From Gammaproteobacteria bacterium (GTDB taxonomy: Bacteria > Pseudomonadota > Gammaproteobacteria > SZUA-152), in the NCBI GenBank assembly GCA_003229995.1, contig QIGJ01000074.1, positions 1 to 7,088 of the forward strand: 7,088 bases of DNA. The letters run 5' to 3'. Under the pieces are notes generated by a model that was not told the origin of the DNA, ran no database searches, and worked only from the letters and a program-made list of their open reading frames with translations. Below are positions 1 through 7,088 of the stretch, in pieces (positions within the stretch are counted from its first letter, which is position 1; every line of letters starts with the position of its first letter). Both the position numbers and the translations under genes were made by a program.

Positions 1-1342
1 CATCACGCACCACACCACGGCGTTTAAGTTCATCAATCGCCTCATGGTTCACCACAGCATGATCCTTACTGTCGGTATCAAAACTGATGGGGTAAACACC
101 CCGGTACAGGGTGACCTTGCGCCGTGTGTGAACATGGCTGGTGAGCGCATAAATAGGAATGCCGGAGCTGATGCGCGACATCCATAATGGTGTGGAGCCA
201 GACTCGGTGAGTGAAGCAATGGCCTTTACGCCGAGATGGTTGGCACTGTACATGGTGGCCATAGCAATCGCTTCATCAACACGCTTGAAAGACGTGTCAA
301 TGCGATGATCCGAGCGTGTGGCTACGTCCTGTTTTTCGGCCTCGCGGCAAACCCGGTCCATGGCCGAAACCGCCAGATCCGGGTATTTACCCATGGCGGT
401 TTCCGCCGACAACATAACAGCATCCGTGCCATCGAGTACTGCATTGGCCACGTCAAAGACTTCCGCACGCGTCGGAATCTGGTTCTCGATCATGGACTCC
501 ATCATTTGTGTGGCGGTAATCACCACCCGATTCAAACGACGTGCCCGCTTGATAATATCTTTCTGCACTTGCGGCAGGGCAGCATCACCAATTTCCACAC
601 CCAGGTCACCCCGCGCCACCATAATGGCATCAGAGGCAAGAATGATGTCATCGATAACATCCAACGCCTCAGTACGCTCAATTTTGGCTACGATACCACC
701 TTTTCCACCCGCAGATTCCACTAACCCTCGTGCCAGTTCGACATCAGCAGCCGAACGGGGAAAAGAAATGGCCACATAATCGGCCTGCAAAGCCGCAGCG
801 GTTTTGATGTCTTCTTTGTCCTTGTCGGTCAGGGCCGGTGCGGATAGTCCACCCCCTTGCCGGTTGATGCCTTTTTTGTCTGAAAGTTTACCGCCCACTT
901 TAACCTTGCAATGGATTTCGGCACCTTTGACTTCATCTACCCAAAACACCATGCGGCCATCATCGAGCAATAAAACATCACCACGCCCTACATCTCTGGG
1001 TAAATCCTTGTAAGCGATGCCGACACGTTCCTGACTACCAGCACCCGGGGCACAGGCCGCATCAAGAATGAAAGTATCGCCTTCAGCCAGCATGATGGGC
1101 CCGTTTTTAAAGGAATCAATGCGAATCTTTGGCCCCTGGAGATCAGCCAGCACACCCACTTGACGCCCGTGTGCCCGCGCACGATTGCGCACCGTTTCGG
1201 CACGTTCGGTATGTTCCGCTGCCGTACCGTGGGAAAAATTGAGGCGCACCACATCAACACCGGCCTCAATGAGTTTGTCCAGAGCTTTGGGATCATCCGT
1301 TGCCGGGCCCAGGGTTGCGACGATTTTTGTTCTTCTTTCCAA
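1..1342 (-). CDS. pyk: Pyruvate kinase, PykA-like (3' end cut by window edge)
   Basis: Cytoplasmic enzyme of the last glycolytic step: phosphoenolpyruvate + ADP to pyruvate + ATP. 447 codons are visible; about 25-35 C-terminal residues should lie beyond the left edge. The protein opens with ERRTKIVATLGPAT. RLNFSHG is at 33-39, LLLDDGR at about 124-130 and GINRQGGGLSAPALTDKD at about 158-175. The family signature IVAKIERTEAL is at 217-227, with the catalytic Lys at 220 and metal-ligand Glu at 222. MVARGDLGVEIGD is at about 241-253 (metal Asp 246), TATQMMESM at 276-284 and DGTDAVMLSAETA at about 304-316. The wording is closer to E. coli PykA than PykF as recalled, so the AMP/sugar-phosphate-activated type is likely; this is inference. 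The start is TTG at 1342: GGAG lies 8 nt upstream, an in-frame TGA lies nine codons upstream, and no ATG or GTG lies between. It follows pgk by 48 bp and is probably cotranscribed. Confidence 0.96.
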   Translation of the reverse strand, partial: MERRTKIVATLGPATDDPKALDKLIEAGVDVVRLNFSHGTAAEHTERAETVRNRARAHGRQVGVLADLQGPKIRIDSFKNGPIMLAEGDTFILDAACAPGAGSQERVGIAYKDLPRDVGRGDVLLLDDGRMVFWVDEVKGAEIHCKVKVGGKLSDKKGINRQGGGLSAPALTDKDKEDIKTAAALQADYVAISFPRSAADVELARGLVESAGGKGGIVAKIERTEALDVIDDIILASDAIMVARGDLGVEIGDAALPQVQKDIIKRARRLNRVVITATQMMESMIENQIPTRAEVFDVANAVLDGTDAVMLSAETAMGKYPDLAVSAMDRVCREAEKQDVATRSDHRIDTSFKRVDEAIAMATMYSANHLGVKAIASLTESGSTPLWMSRISSGIPIYALTSHVHTRRKVTLYRGVYPISFDTDSKDHAVVNHEAIDELKRRGVVRD

Positions 1343-1354
1343 GTCTGTTGCTCC
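1343..1354 (-). promoter_or_regulatory. Ribosome-binding site fixing the TTG start of pyk
   Basis: On the minus strand GGAG (1354-1351) precedes TTG (1342-1340) by 8 nt. Because an in-frame TGA closes the frame upstream and no ATG or GTG lies between, this site decides the start. The resulting N-terminus (M)ERRTKIV agrees with the family. Confidence 0.75.
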
Positions 1355-1390
1355 AGGTGTGTCAAATCAAAATAAGTATAAGGTCGTCTA

Positions 1391-2575
1391 TCAACCGTTA
1401 GCACGTTCTTCGAGAATCGCTACGGCAGGCAGTTGCTTGCCTTCCAGGAACTCCAGAAATGCACCACCGCCAGTGGAAATGTAAGATACCTTGTCGGCAA
1501 TGTTGTATTTATCCACTGCGGCCAGGGTGTCACCCCCCCCAGCAATGGAAAAAGCATCACTTTCGGCAATGGCCTGGGCAATGGCCTGGGTGCCTTCACC
1601 GAACTGATCAAATTCAAACACACCTACTGGACCGTTCCAGACGATAGTACCCGCATTTTTCAGCACATCGGCCAGCGCCGCCGCAGAATCCGGACCGATG
1701 TCAAAAATCATGTCGTCATCGGTCACATCGGCGACATTTTTCAAAGTAGCTTCTGCAGTTTCGGCAAACTCTTTGGCACACACCACATCGGTGGGCACAG
1801 GGATATCACCACCGCGTGCCTGTGCATCAACGGTTAACTTTTTTGCCGTATCTACCAGATCAGCCTCGTATAAGGATTTACCGACAGTGTGGCCCTGCGC
1901 AGCAATAAACGTATTGGCGATACCACCACCCACGATCAATTGGTCCACAATTTTGGACAACGATTCCAGCACTGTCAGCTTGGTGGAGACTTTAGAACCG
2001 CCGACAATGGCCACCATGGGCCGGGCGGGATTATCCAGCGCCTTGCCCAGTGCTTCCAGTTCACCCGACAACAGTGGACCGGCACAGGCCACAGAGGCAA
2101 ATTTGGCCACACCGTGCGTCGAGGCCTGGGCACGATGCGCAGTGCCAAAAGCATCCATCACAAAGACATCACACAGCTCAGCCATTTTCTTTGCCAGCGT
2201 ATCGTCATTCTTTTTCTCACCCACGTTGAATCGCACATTTTCCAGCAGCACCAGATCGCCGTCATTCATGGGGTCAACCCCCGTCTCGATCCAGTCCTTG
2301 ACCATTTTCAGCTCACGATCCAGTAGCGCAGCCATATGATGACCCACGGGAGCCATGGAAAACGCTTCATCGAACTCGCCTTCGACGGGACGCCCCAAAT
2401 GGGACATCACCATGACTTTGGCACCGGCTTTCAGACAATGTTCAATAGTGGGCAGTGATGCGAGGATACGCTTGTCACTGGTCACCCTGCCATCTTTAAT
2501 GGGCACGTTGAGATCCTGACGGATCAGCACACGCTTACCGGCCAAGTCCAGATCAGTCATCTTTATCACAGACAT
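1391..2575 (-). CDS. pgk: Phosphoglycerate kinase
   Basis: Cytoplasmic enzyme that reversibly transfers phosphate between 1,3-bisphosphoglycerate and ADP, giving 3-phosphoglycerate and ATP; it works in glycolysis, gluconeogenesis and the Calvin cycle. The 394-residue protein is full length (E. coli Pgk 387). The PGK signature [11 protein letters not shown] is at 15-25, substrate-site SHLGRP at 58-63, ENVRFN at 112-117 and [15 protein letters not shown] at 141-155. GGSKVSTK is at 192-199, the hinge/nucleotide region GPVGVFE at 315-321, and phosphate-binding GGGDT at 346-350 and STGGGA at 367-372. The ATG at 2575 is chosen over an in-frame ATG eight codons upstream, because [16 protein letters not shown] is the conserved family start and GGAG lies 6 nt before it. 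It lies 175 bp after gap and 48 bp before pyk. The gap/pgk spacer hairpins suggest its expression may be partly uncoupled from gap (inference). Confidence 0.97.
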   Translation of the reverse strand: MSVIKMTDLDLAGKRVLIRQDLNVPIKDGRVTSDKRILASLPTIEHCLKAGAKVMVMSHLGRPVEGEFDEAFSMAPVGHHMAALLDRELKMVKDWIETGVDPMNDGDLVLLENVRFNVGEKKNDDTLAKKMAELCDVFVMDAFGTAHRAQASTHGVAKFASVACAGPLLSGELEALGKALDNPARPMVAIVGGSKVSTKLTVLESLSKIVDQLIVGGGIANTFIAAQGHTVGKSLYEADLVDTAKKLTVDAQARGGDIPVPTDVVCAKEFAETAEATLKNVADVTDDDMIFDIGPDSAAALADVLKNAGTIVWNGPVGVFEFDQFGEGTQAIAQAIAESDAFSIAGGGDTLAAVDKYNIADKVSYISTGGGAFLEFLEGKQLPAVAILEERANG

Positions 2576-2596
2576 TGTTTTCTCCAATTTTTTGTT

Positions 2597-2635
2597 CAAA
2601 GATTTTTGTTAAACAATGCTTAACAAAAGCCTTTG
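2597..2635 (-). promoter_or_regulatory. Hairpin in the pgk leader
   Basis: A perfect 9-bp inverted repeat, TTTTGTTAA (2604-2612) and TTAACAAAA (2620-2628), encloses a 7-nt loop. Beyond a 2x2 internal loop it is extended by CAAAG (2597-2601) pairing with CTTTG (2631-2635), giving 14 base pairs. It ends about 12 nt before the pgk GGAG, so it lies in the leader or intercistronic RNA. No T-run follows it as in a terminator. A role in mRNA processing, 3'-end protection or as an operator is possible; the sequence shows only the symmetry. Confidence 0.55.
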
Positions 2636-2655
2636 GAATGTTCAGAGATCAGTGA

Positions 2656-2720
2656 CGAGTATCGAGTAACCGGAAAAGGCAACAAGGTCAAACCCTTGTT
2701 GCCCGACGACCCGATACCCG
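2656..2720. repeat. Two-part inverted repeat in the gap-pgk spacer
   Basis: Outer arms CGAGTATCGAGT (2656-2667) and ACCCGATACCCG (2709-2720) pair over 12 positions in minus-strand RNA, ten Watson-Crick and two G-U. They enclose a perfect 10-bp stem, GGCAACAAGG (2678-2687) and CCTTGTTGCC (2694-2703), with a 6-nt loop. The two stems are separated by an asymmetric internal loop. The compensating G-U pairs and the length suggest a folded RNA or a REP-like dispersed element; which one cannot be decided from one copy. Confidence 0.7.
2674..2703 (-). terminator. Possible intrinsic terminator after gap
   Basis: Read on the minus strand, a perfect 10-bp stem with a 6-nt loop is followed at once by TTTT and then CCGG. 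It starts 47 bp past the gap stop codon. The stem is sound but the U-tract is only four residues, so termination may be weak or partial. That would allow read-through into pgk and pyk at a lower level. Confidence 0.4.
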
Positions 2721-2727
2721 CCCCTGG

Positions 2728-2750
2728 AATCTGATAATCTGATAATCTGA

Positions 2751-2751
<1 letters not shown>
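2728..2751. repeat. Octamer repeated three times at the gap stop codon
   Basis: Three perfect head-to-tail copies of AATCTGAT occupy 2728-2735, 2736-2743 and 2744-2751. On the minus strand they read ATCAGATT; the first base of the first copy is the last base of the gap TAA stop. This looks like a small slippage-type microsatellite. No function is visible. Confidence 0.8.
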
Positions 2752-3845
<1,094 letters not shown>

Positions 3846-3863
3846 GATTAAATCAGTGTTTCC

Positions 3864-5840
3864 TTAAAGAATGGATTCAACAGTGGCAACGACATTCTCC
3901 ACCGTGAATCCAAATTCTTTGAACAATTCACCCGCCGGGGCAGATTCACCGAAATGATCAATACCCACCACTTTGTCAGCGTATTTGTACCAAGCGTCTG
4001 TAACGGCAGCCTCAACAGCAACGGTGGGCACACCCTTCAGCAACACAGCGGCTTTATAGGCATCATCCTGTGCTTCAAAGACATTGGTAGACGGCATGGA
4101 AACTACACGAATCTTTTTGCCCTTAAGCTGTGCGGCGGCATCCACGGCCAGAGCCACTTCGGAACCAGTGGCAATGATAATGGCGTCGGGATTGTCACAA
4201 CCACAGTCACCCAGAATGTAACCCCCCTTGGTGATATTGGCGATTTGCTCATCGGTACGCGTCTGATGCGGCAAACCCTGACGCGAGAAAATCAGGCAAC
4301 TGGGCCCGTCTTTTTTCTCGACGGCCTGCTGCCAGCTCACGGCAGATTCAACCGCATCACAGGGACGCCATACCGACATGTTTGGAATCATCCGCAGTGT
4401 TGGAATCTGCTCCACAGGCTGGTGGGTCGGACCATCTTCGCCCAGACCGATAGAGTCGTGGGTATAAACAAACAGGCTGCGGGTTTTCATCAATGCGGCC
4501 ATGCGCAAGGCATTACGCGCGTATTCAGAGAACATCAGAAAGGTGGCACCAAACGGAATCAAGCCACCGTGCAGTGAAATACCGTTTATGATGGCCGACA
4601 TGGCAAACTCACGCACACCATAACGAACATAGTTGGCTTCTTCGTTGGCATCCATGGGCTTGTACCCCGACCATTCCGTCAAATTGGAGCAGCCCAAATC
4701 GGCAGAACCACCAAACAGTTCAGGCAACATGGGTGAATAAGCTTCAATCGCCGCTAACGAGGCCTGACGAGTCGCCGGACTCTTGGCATCCGCATTCACC
4801 GTTGCAATGTACTCCGCTGATTTTGCAGACCAGTCAGCAGGCAGATCACCCGCCATGCGGCGCTCAAACTCGGCGGCCAATTCTGGATGAGCAACCTTGT
4901 AGGCCGCCAGCTTTTCGTTCCAGGCCTGTTCTGCGGCAGCGCCCTTTTCTTTGGCGTCCCAACTGGCATACACGTCACCCGGGATTTCAAAGGAACCATG
5001 ATCCCAGCCCAGTGCGGCTTTGGTCAGATTGATTTCTTCTTCACCCAGGGGAGAACCATGACAGGCGTGACTACCGGCTTTATTCGGTGAACCAAAACCA
5101 ATGGTGGTTTTACAGCAGATCAAGGTGGGTTTGTCGGTCGTTGCCTTGGCAGATTCCACGGCCTTTTGGAGGGCGGCTGCATCATGTCCATCAACGTCAG
5201 CAATCACATGCCAGCCGTAAGCTTCAAAGCGTTTGGGGGTGTCATCGGTAAACCAACCGTCGACGTGACCATCGATGGAGATGCCGTTGTCATCCCAGAA
5301 TGCCACCAGCTTGCCCAGACCCAGCGTACCCGCCAGCGAACAGGATTCATGAGAAATACCTTCCATCAAACAACCATCACCGAGGAATACATAAGTGTGG
5401 TGATCAACAATATTGTGATCCTTTTGGTTAAACTGGGCGGCCAGGGCTTTTTCAGCGATAGCCATGCCGACGGCATTGGTGACGCCCTGACCCAGTGGCC
5501 CGGTGGTCGTTTCAATGCCCGGCGCATAACCATATTCAGGGTGACCCGGCGTCCTGGAGTGTAACTGACGGAACTGTTTGAGGTCTTCGATGCTGAGATC
5601 GTAACCGGTCAGGTGCAACAGAGAATAAATCAACATGGAGCCATGACCATTGGACAGGACAAAACGGTCACGGTTAGGCCAATCAGGATTAGCCGGGTTA
5701 TGGGTCATGTGATCGTTCCACAGGACTTCGGCAATGTCAGCCATGCCCATGGGCGCACCGGGATGACCGGAATTGGCTTTTTGCACCGCATCCATGCTGA
5801 GCGCACGGATGGCATTGGCAAGATTTTTGCGTTTTGACAT
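3864..5840 (-). CDS. tkt: Transketolase
   Basis: Thiamine-diphosphate enzyme moving two-carbon ketol units between sugar phosphates (xylulose 5-P to ribose 5-P or erythrose 4-P), in the non-oxidative pentose phosphate pathway and the Calvin cycle. The 658-residue protein is full length (E. coli TktA 663). The N-terminal PP domain (about 1-330) has SGHPGAPMG with His 26, NGHGS with His 66, GH at 99-100, the metal/ThDP motif GDGCLMEG at 154-161 (Asp 155) and Asn 185 in DDNG, and His 261. The pyrimidine domain (about 355-525) has Arg 358, Ser 385, catalytic Glu 411 in REFAM, His 461, GEDGPTHQP at 468-476 (Asp 469, His 473) and Arg 520. The C-terminal domain (about 540-658) includes ATGSEV at 557-562. 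These positions match my recollection of E. coli numbering. ATG at 5840 has AGGAG 6 nt upstream. It is the first gene of the cluster, after an 819-bp gene-free stretch. Confidence 0.97.
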   Translation of the reverse strand: MSKRKNLANAIRALSMDAVQKANSGHPGAPMGMADIAEVLWNDHMTHNPANPDWPNRDRFVLSNGHGSMLIYSLLHLTGYDLSIEDLKQFRQLHSRTPGHPEYGYAPGIETTTGPLGQGVTNAVGMAIAEKALAAQFNQKDHNIVDHHTYVFLGDGCLMEGISHESCSLAGTLGLGKLVAFWDDNGISIDGHVDGWFTDDTPKRFEAYGWHVIADVDGHDAAALQKAVESAKATTDKPTLICCKTTIGFGSPNKAGSHACHGSPLGEEEINLTKAALGWDHGSFEIPGDVYASWDAKEKGAAAEQAWNEKLAAYKVAHPELAAEFERRMAGDLPADWSAKSAEYIATVNADAKSPATRQASLAAIEAYSPMLPELFGGSADLGCSNLTEWSGYKPMDANEEANYVRYGVREFAMSAIINGISLHGGLIPFGATFLMFSEYARNALRMAALMKTRSLFVYTHDSIGLGEDGPTHQPVEQIPTLRMIPNMSVWRPCDAVESAVSWQQAVEKKDGPSCLIFSRQGLPHQTRTDEQIANITKGGYILGDCGCDNPDAIIIATGSEVALAVDAAAQLKGKKIRVVSMPSTNVFEAQDDAYKAAVLLKGVPTVAVEAAVTDAWYKYADKVVGIDHFGESAPAGELFKEFGFTVENVVATVESIL

Positions 5841-5923
5841 GTGATTCTCCTAAAAACAAGTTCAAAAAATGTAAACAATCTTCGTTGCAGCAGCATGAAC
5901 CATTCGCTGCGTAAAACTCTTGA

Positions 5924-5946
5924 GTCACCCGCTATATAATGTCACC
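5924..5946. promoter_or_regulatory. Direct GTCACC repeats flanking the TATA-rich box
   Basis: GTCACC occurs at 5924-5929 and 5941-5946, so starts are 17 bp apart, on either side of the AT-rich candidate -10 sequence. Paired direct hexamers around a promoter can be an operator for a dimeric regulator. No known regulator's consensus is recognised, and a chance match is possible. Confidence 0.25.
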
Positions 5947-5958
5947 AGCGATAACAAA
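5931..5958 (-). promoter_or_regulatory. Candidate tkt promoter
   Basis: On the minus strand a -35-like TTTGTT (5958-5953) or TTGTTA (5957-5952) lies 15-16 bp from a -10-like TATAGC (5936-5931); the overlapping TATATA is an alternative. This would give a leader of roughly 80 nt before tkt. Neither box is a close match, so the call rests mainly on position. The plus strand also reads a perfect TATAAT at 5935-5940, but with only a poor -35 (GTAAAA, 5911-5916). Confidence 0.3.
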
Positions 5959-5960
5959 GA

Positions 5961-5986
5961 CCTAAAAATTCGGGCCTAAAAATTCG
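5961..5986. repeat. Tandem 12-mer upstream of tkt promoter
   Basis: CCTAAAAATTCG is present twice, at 5961-5972 and 5975-5986, separated by GG, giving a 14-bp period. On the minus strand this lies just upstream of the candidate tkt -35 box and brings a T-rich tract at each repeat. It could be an activator or operator pair, an UP-like element or a simple duplication. Confidence 0.75.
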
Positions 5987-6016
5987 TCGTAATGCGCAAT
6001 AAACTGGCGCAAGAAC

Positions 6017-6034
6017 GTTGTTGTTATCAACAAC
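6017..6034. repeat. Small hairpin, 7-bp stem
   Basis: GTTGTTG (6017-6023) and CAACAAC (6028-6034) pair perfectly around a TTAT loop. It sits 8 bp before the next hairpin, so the two could form consecutive stem-loops on one RNA. Confidence 0.6.
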
Positions 6035-6042
6035 AGATGGAG

Positions 6043-6061
6043 GGGTTTGCGAGGCAAACCC
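6043..6061. repeat. Tight hairpin, 8-bp stem and 3-nt loop
   Basis: GGGTTTGC (6043-6050) and GCAAACCC (6054-6061) pair perfectly around GAG. The compact form, with GATGGAG just before it and GGGATGG just after, resembles REP-type extragenic palindromes. Family membership cannot be shown from one copy. Confidence 0.65.
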
Positions 6062-6140
6062 AAGGGATGGTTAACCCGCCTATGAACTCACCCGAGAATA
6101 AAAAGTCCGCTGCGGAAAATCCATTTTGCTCATATTTCCC

Positions 6141-6184
6141 GTTCATTTTCGTCAAATTAGAGCCACTATTTGCCTCAAATGAAC
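6141..6184. repeat. Nested inverted repeat
   Basis: GTTCATTT (6141-6148) and AAATGAAC (6177-6184) form an 8-bp stem. After a 4x4 internal loop a second stem follows, CAAAT (6153-6157) with ATTTG (6168-6172), and a 10-nt apical loop. The regular nesting suggests a folded RNA or cruciform-forming repeat. There is no T-run for a terminator on either strand. Confidence 0.5.
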
Positions 6185-6354
6185 AAAAAACCTGCCCAAA
6201 AACAGCTTTCCCTCGCAACAACTTTTATTCCCGGACAACGTTCTAGGGTTAACGACAGAATTATGGTGTCGTTGTTAATTTCCTTCCCCCTCAGGCTGTG
6301 GCGCACCAAAACCACTGTCTTTACACGTAGCGCCAAGCCTTCCCTCCCCAATTG

Positions 6355-6549
6355 CCCCCAGTTCCAGTCGGGCTGTAAGTACCTGAACAACATTATTTTA
6401 ACATTTTCTGGTTTATTTTCCGGCCTTCTGCGTTGCTACTACGGTCACATAGCTCACTATGCTCACAGCGCCTTGAAGGCCGAAAAATACCCTGTGAAAA
6501 TTTTGTTAAAATAATGATGCCCAGGCACTTACATGCCGGGGGAACCTGT
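6355..6549. mobile_element. Long imperfect palindrome, MITE-like element
   Basis: About 195 bp folds back on itself with mismatches. Paired blocks, outer to inner, are TGTAAGT (6374-6380) with ACTTACA (6527-6533), ATTATTTTAACA (6392-6403) with TGTTAAAATAAT (6504-6515), CGGCCTTC (6421-6428) with GAAGGCCG (6475-6482), and CATAG (6448-6452) with CTATG (6457-6461) around CTCA. AATTG occurs at both edges (6350-6354 and 6550-6554) and could be a 5-bp target duplication, though AATT is self-complementary and this may be chance. No transposase is encoded. It lies about 110 bp after the peroxiredoxin-like gene and 510 bp before tkt. The palindrome is clear; calling it a MITE or REP-like element is inference. 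Confidence 0.55.
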
Positions 6550-6554
6550 AATTG

Positions 6555-6659
6555 TCCTCGATCATCGCCATCAGGGCAAGGGCTGATCCAACGTGCTGAA
6601 AAAACGGCCACATCGGATCATCCACTGCCCTCTGCATCCACGGCTCTCTGATTAGAGCA
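6555..6659. other. Short gene-free segment after the peroxiredoxin-like gene
   Basis: No coding region is seen. GCTCT (6643-6647) and AGAGC (6654-6658) form a weak 5-bp stem directly after the stop codon of the upstream minus-strand gene, without a T-run, so a terminator cannot be claimed. Confidence 0.4.
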
Positions 6660-7088
6660 TTATTCGGCCGTTTCCTTCCACTTGATGGAGCAACCCATAC
6701 TGGGTACCTGCTCTACCGGCCCCTTTCCGGTTTGCGCCACCTGCTTCATGGCCTCGAACAGGTCGCGACGGGCATCCTCGACGGTTTCTTTGCGGCTTTC
6801 GTCCAGTCGGCCACGATATTGTAGCTGTAGATCAGCGTTATAACCGAAAAAATCCGGGGTGCAGACAGCTCCATAATCTTTGGCAATTTCCTGTGTTTTA
6901 TCAATAAGATAAGGGAAGGAAAAGTCAAACTTGGCAGCCACTGCCTGCATGTTTTCAAAGGAGTCTTCTTCGTACTCTGTGGGATCATTGGACATAATTG
7001 CCACGGTATTCACACCCAGCGCCTTTAATTCCCCGGTGTCACGCACAATACGTTCAAGGATAGATTTCACATAAGGGCAGTGATTGCA
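6660..7088 (-). CDS. Peroxiredoxin-like thioredoxin-fold protein (5' end cut by window edge)
   Basis: 142 residues and the stop are visible; the frame runs open to the right edge, so the N-terminal part (about 45-50 residues by family comparison) is missing. The first visible residues are CNHCPYVK, a CxxC redox motif with Cys at both visible positions 1 and 4. Further along come VNTVAIMSNDPTEY, PYLIDKTQEIAKDYGAVCTPDFF and, near the end, PSMGCSIKWK. This set is typical of the PRX-like-1 group of AhpC/TSA-thioredoxin proteins, small cytoplasmic proteins presumed to act as thiol peroxidases or disulfide reductases; the physiological substrate is not established. A GTG codon at 7070 could be read as a start but would cut off the CxxC motif, so it is rejected. 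It is separated from tkt by 819 bp of gene-free DNA and is probably not part of the glycolytic transcript. Confidence 0.88.
   Translation of the reverse strand, partial: CNHCPYVKSILERIVRDTGELKALGVNTVAIMSNDPTEYEEDSFENMQAVAAKFDFSFPYLIDKTQEIAKDYGAVCTPDFFGYNADLQLQYRGRLDESRKETVEDARRDLFEAMKQVAQTGKGPVEQVPSMGCSIKWKETAE

Larger units (their letters stand above)
5987..6348. other. Gene-free stretch rich in short inverted repeats
   Basis: No convincing coding region is seen. The short open frames on both strands lack a ribosome-binding site, family motifs or typical composition. Besides the hairpins listed separately, AACGACA (6251-6257) and TGTCGTT (6267-6273) form a 7-bp stem. TGGCGC (6299-6304) and GCGCCA (6330-6335) are a weaker pair. 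AGAACGTTGT (6012-6021) and ACAACGTTCT (6235-6244) are a 10-bp inverted pair 233 bp apart overall. It may be an accumulation of decayed mobile repeats or a leader RNA. Confidence 0.5.

Noticed and set aside
988..1404. 138-residue minus-strand frame beginning with ATG upstream of pyk
   Set aside because: It is in a different frame from pyk over the conserved N-terminal coding region; its translation matches no family.
1698..2339. 213-residue open frame on the plus strand
   Set aside because: Antisense to pgk, low-complexity Ser/Ala-rich translation, no family motif.
2576..2599. Upstream ATG giving Pgk eight extra residues
   Set aside because: The GGAG site would lie inside that extension, and the family start MSVIKMTDL fits the downstream ATG.
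5935..5940. Perfect TATAAT on the plus strand as a divergent promoter
   Set aside because: No acceptable -35 box at the right distance and no plus-strand gene downstream; kept only as a remark in the tkt promoter entry.
5992..6246. 84-residue plus-strand frame across the hairpins upstream of tkt
   Set aside because: No ribosome-binding site, no domain or membrane segment, and its sequence is dictated by the hairpins.
6170..6514. 114-residue plus-strand frame across the long palindrome
   Set aside because: It has no ribosome-binding site or family motif and reads through the inverted repeat; most likely a phantom ORF of the repeat.
5841..6659. Known riboswitch upstream of tkt
   Set aside because: Hairpins are present, but no conserved core of a riboswitch class could be recognised by eye.
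6660..7070. GTG at 7070 as start of the peroxiredoxin-like gene
   Set aside because: The frame remains open to the window edge and the conserved CNHCPYVK motif overlaps and precedes that codon, so the gene simply continues beyond the window.

Overview
The window holds a minus-strand central-carbon gene cluster from a bacterium, most likely a gammaproteobacterium. In the direction of transcription it reads: a peroxiredoxin-like thioredoxin-fold gene (5' part outside the window), an 819-bp gene-free stretch, tkt (transketolase), gap (NAD-type GAPDH), pgk (phosphoglycerate kinase) and pyk (pyruvate kinase, 3' end outside the window). Lineage is judged from memory of protein families: Pgk, GapA, Tkt and the PykA-type pyruvate kinase resemble their E. 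coli counterparts closely, with transketolase active-site residues falling at the same numbers. A tkt-gap-pgk-pyk order is known from several gammaproteobacterial lineages. Species cannot be named.

Layout: pyk 1-1342, pgk 1391-2575, gap 2751-3746, tkt 3864-5840, non-coding 5841-6659, peroxiredoxin-like CDS 6660-7088. All genes lie on the minus strand and all have intact reading frames. pgk and pyk are 48 bp apart, while tkt/gap (117 bp) and gap/pgk (175 bp) are separated by spacers with palindromes. The gap/pgk spacer holds a terminator-like hairpin inside a larger inverted repeat, a second hairpin just upstream of the pgk ribosome-binding site, and a triplicated octamer touching the gap stop codon.

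Together the enzymes link the non-oxidative pentose phosphate (or Calvin) pathway to lower glycolysis/gluconeogenesis: Tkt makes or uses glyceraldehyde 3-phosphate, GapA and Pgk interconvert it with 3-phosphoglycerate, and Pyk forms pyruvate. A class II aldolase gene often follows pyk in such clusters but would lie outside this window.

The coding part is ordinary. The least explained DNA is the 819-bp stretch upstream of tkt. It holds a probable tkt promoter zone with direct repeats, several hairpins, and a roughly 195-bp imperfect palindrome that looks like a MITE or other dispersed palindromic repeat. No CRISPR array, tRNA, rRNA, transposase or convincing novel protein-coding system was seen.
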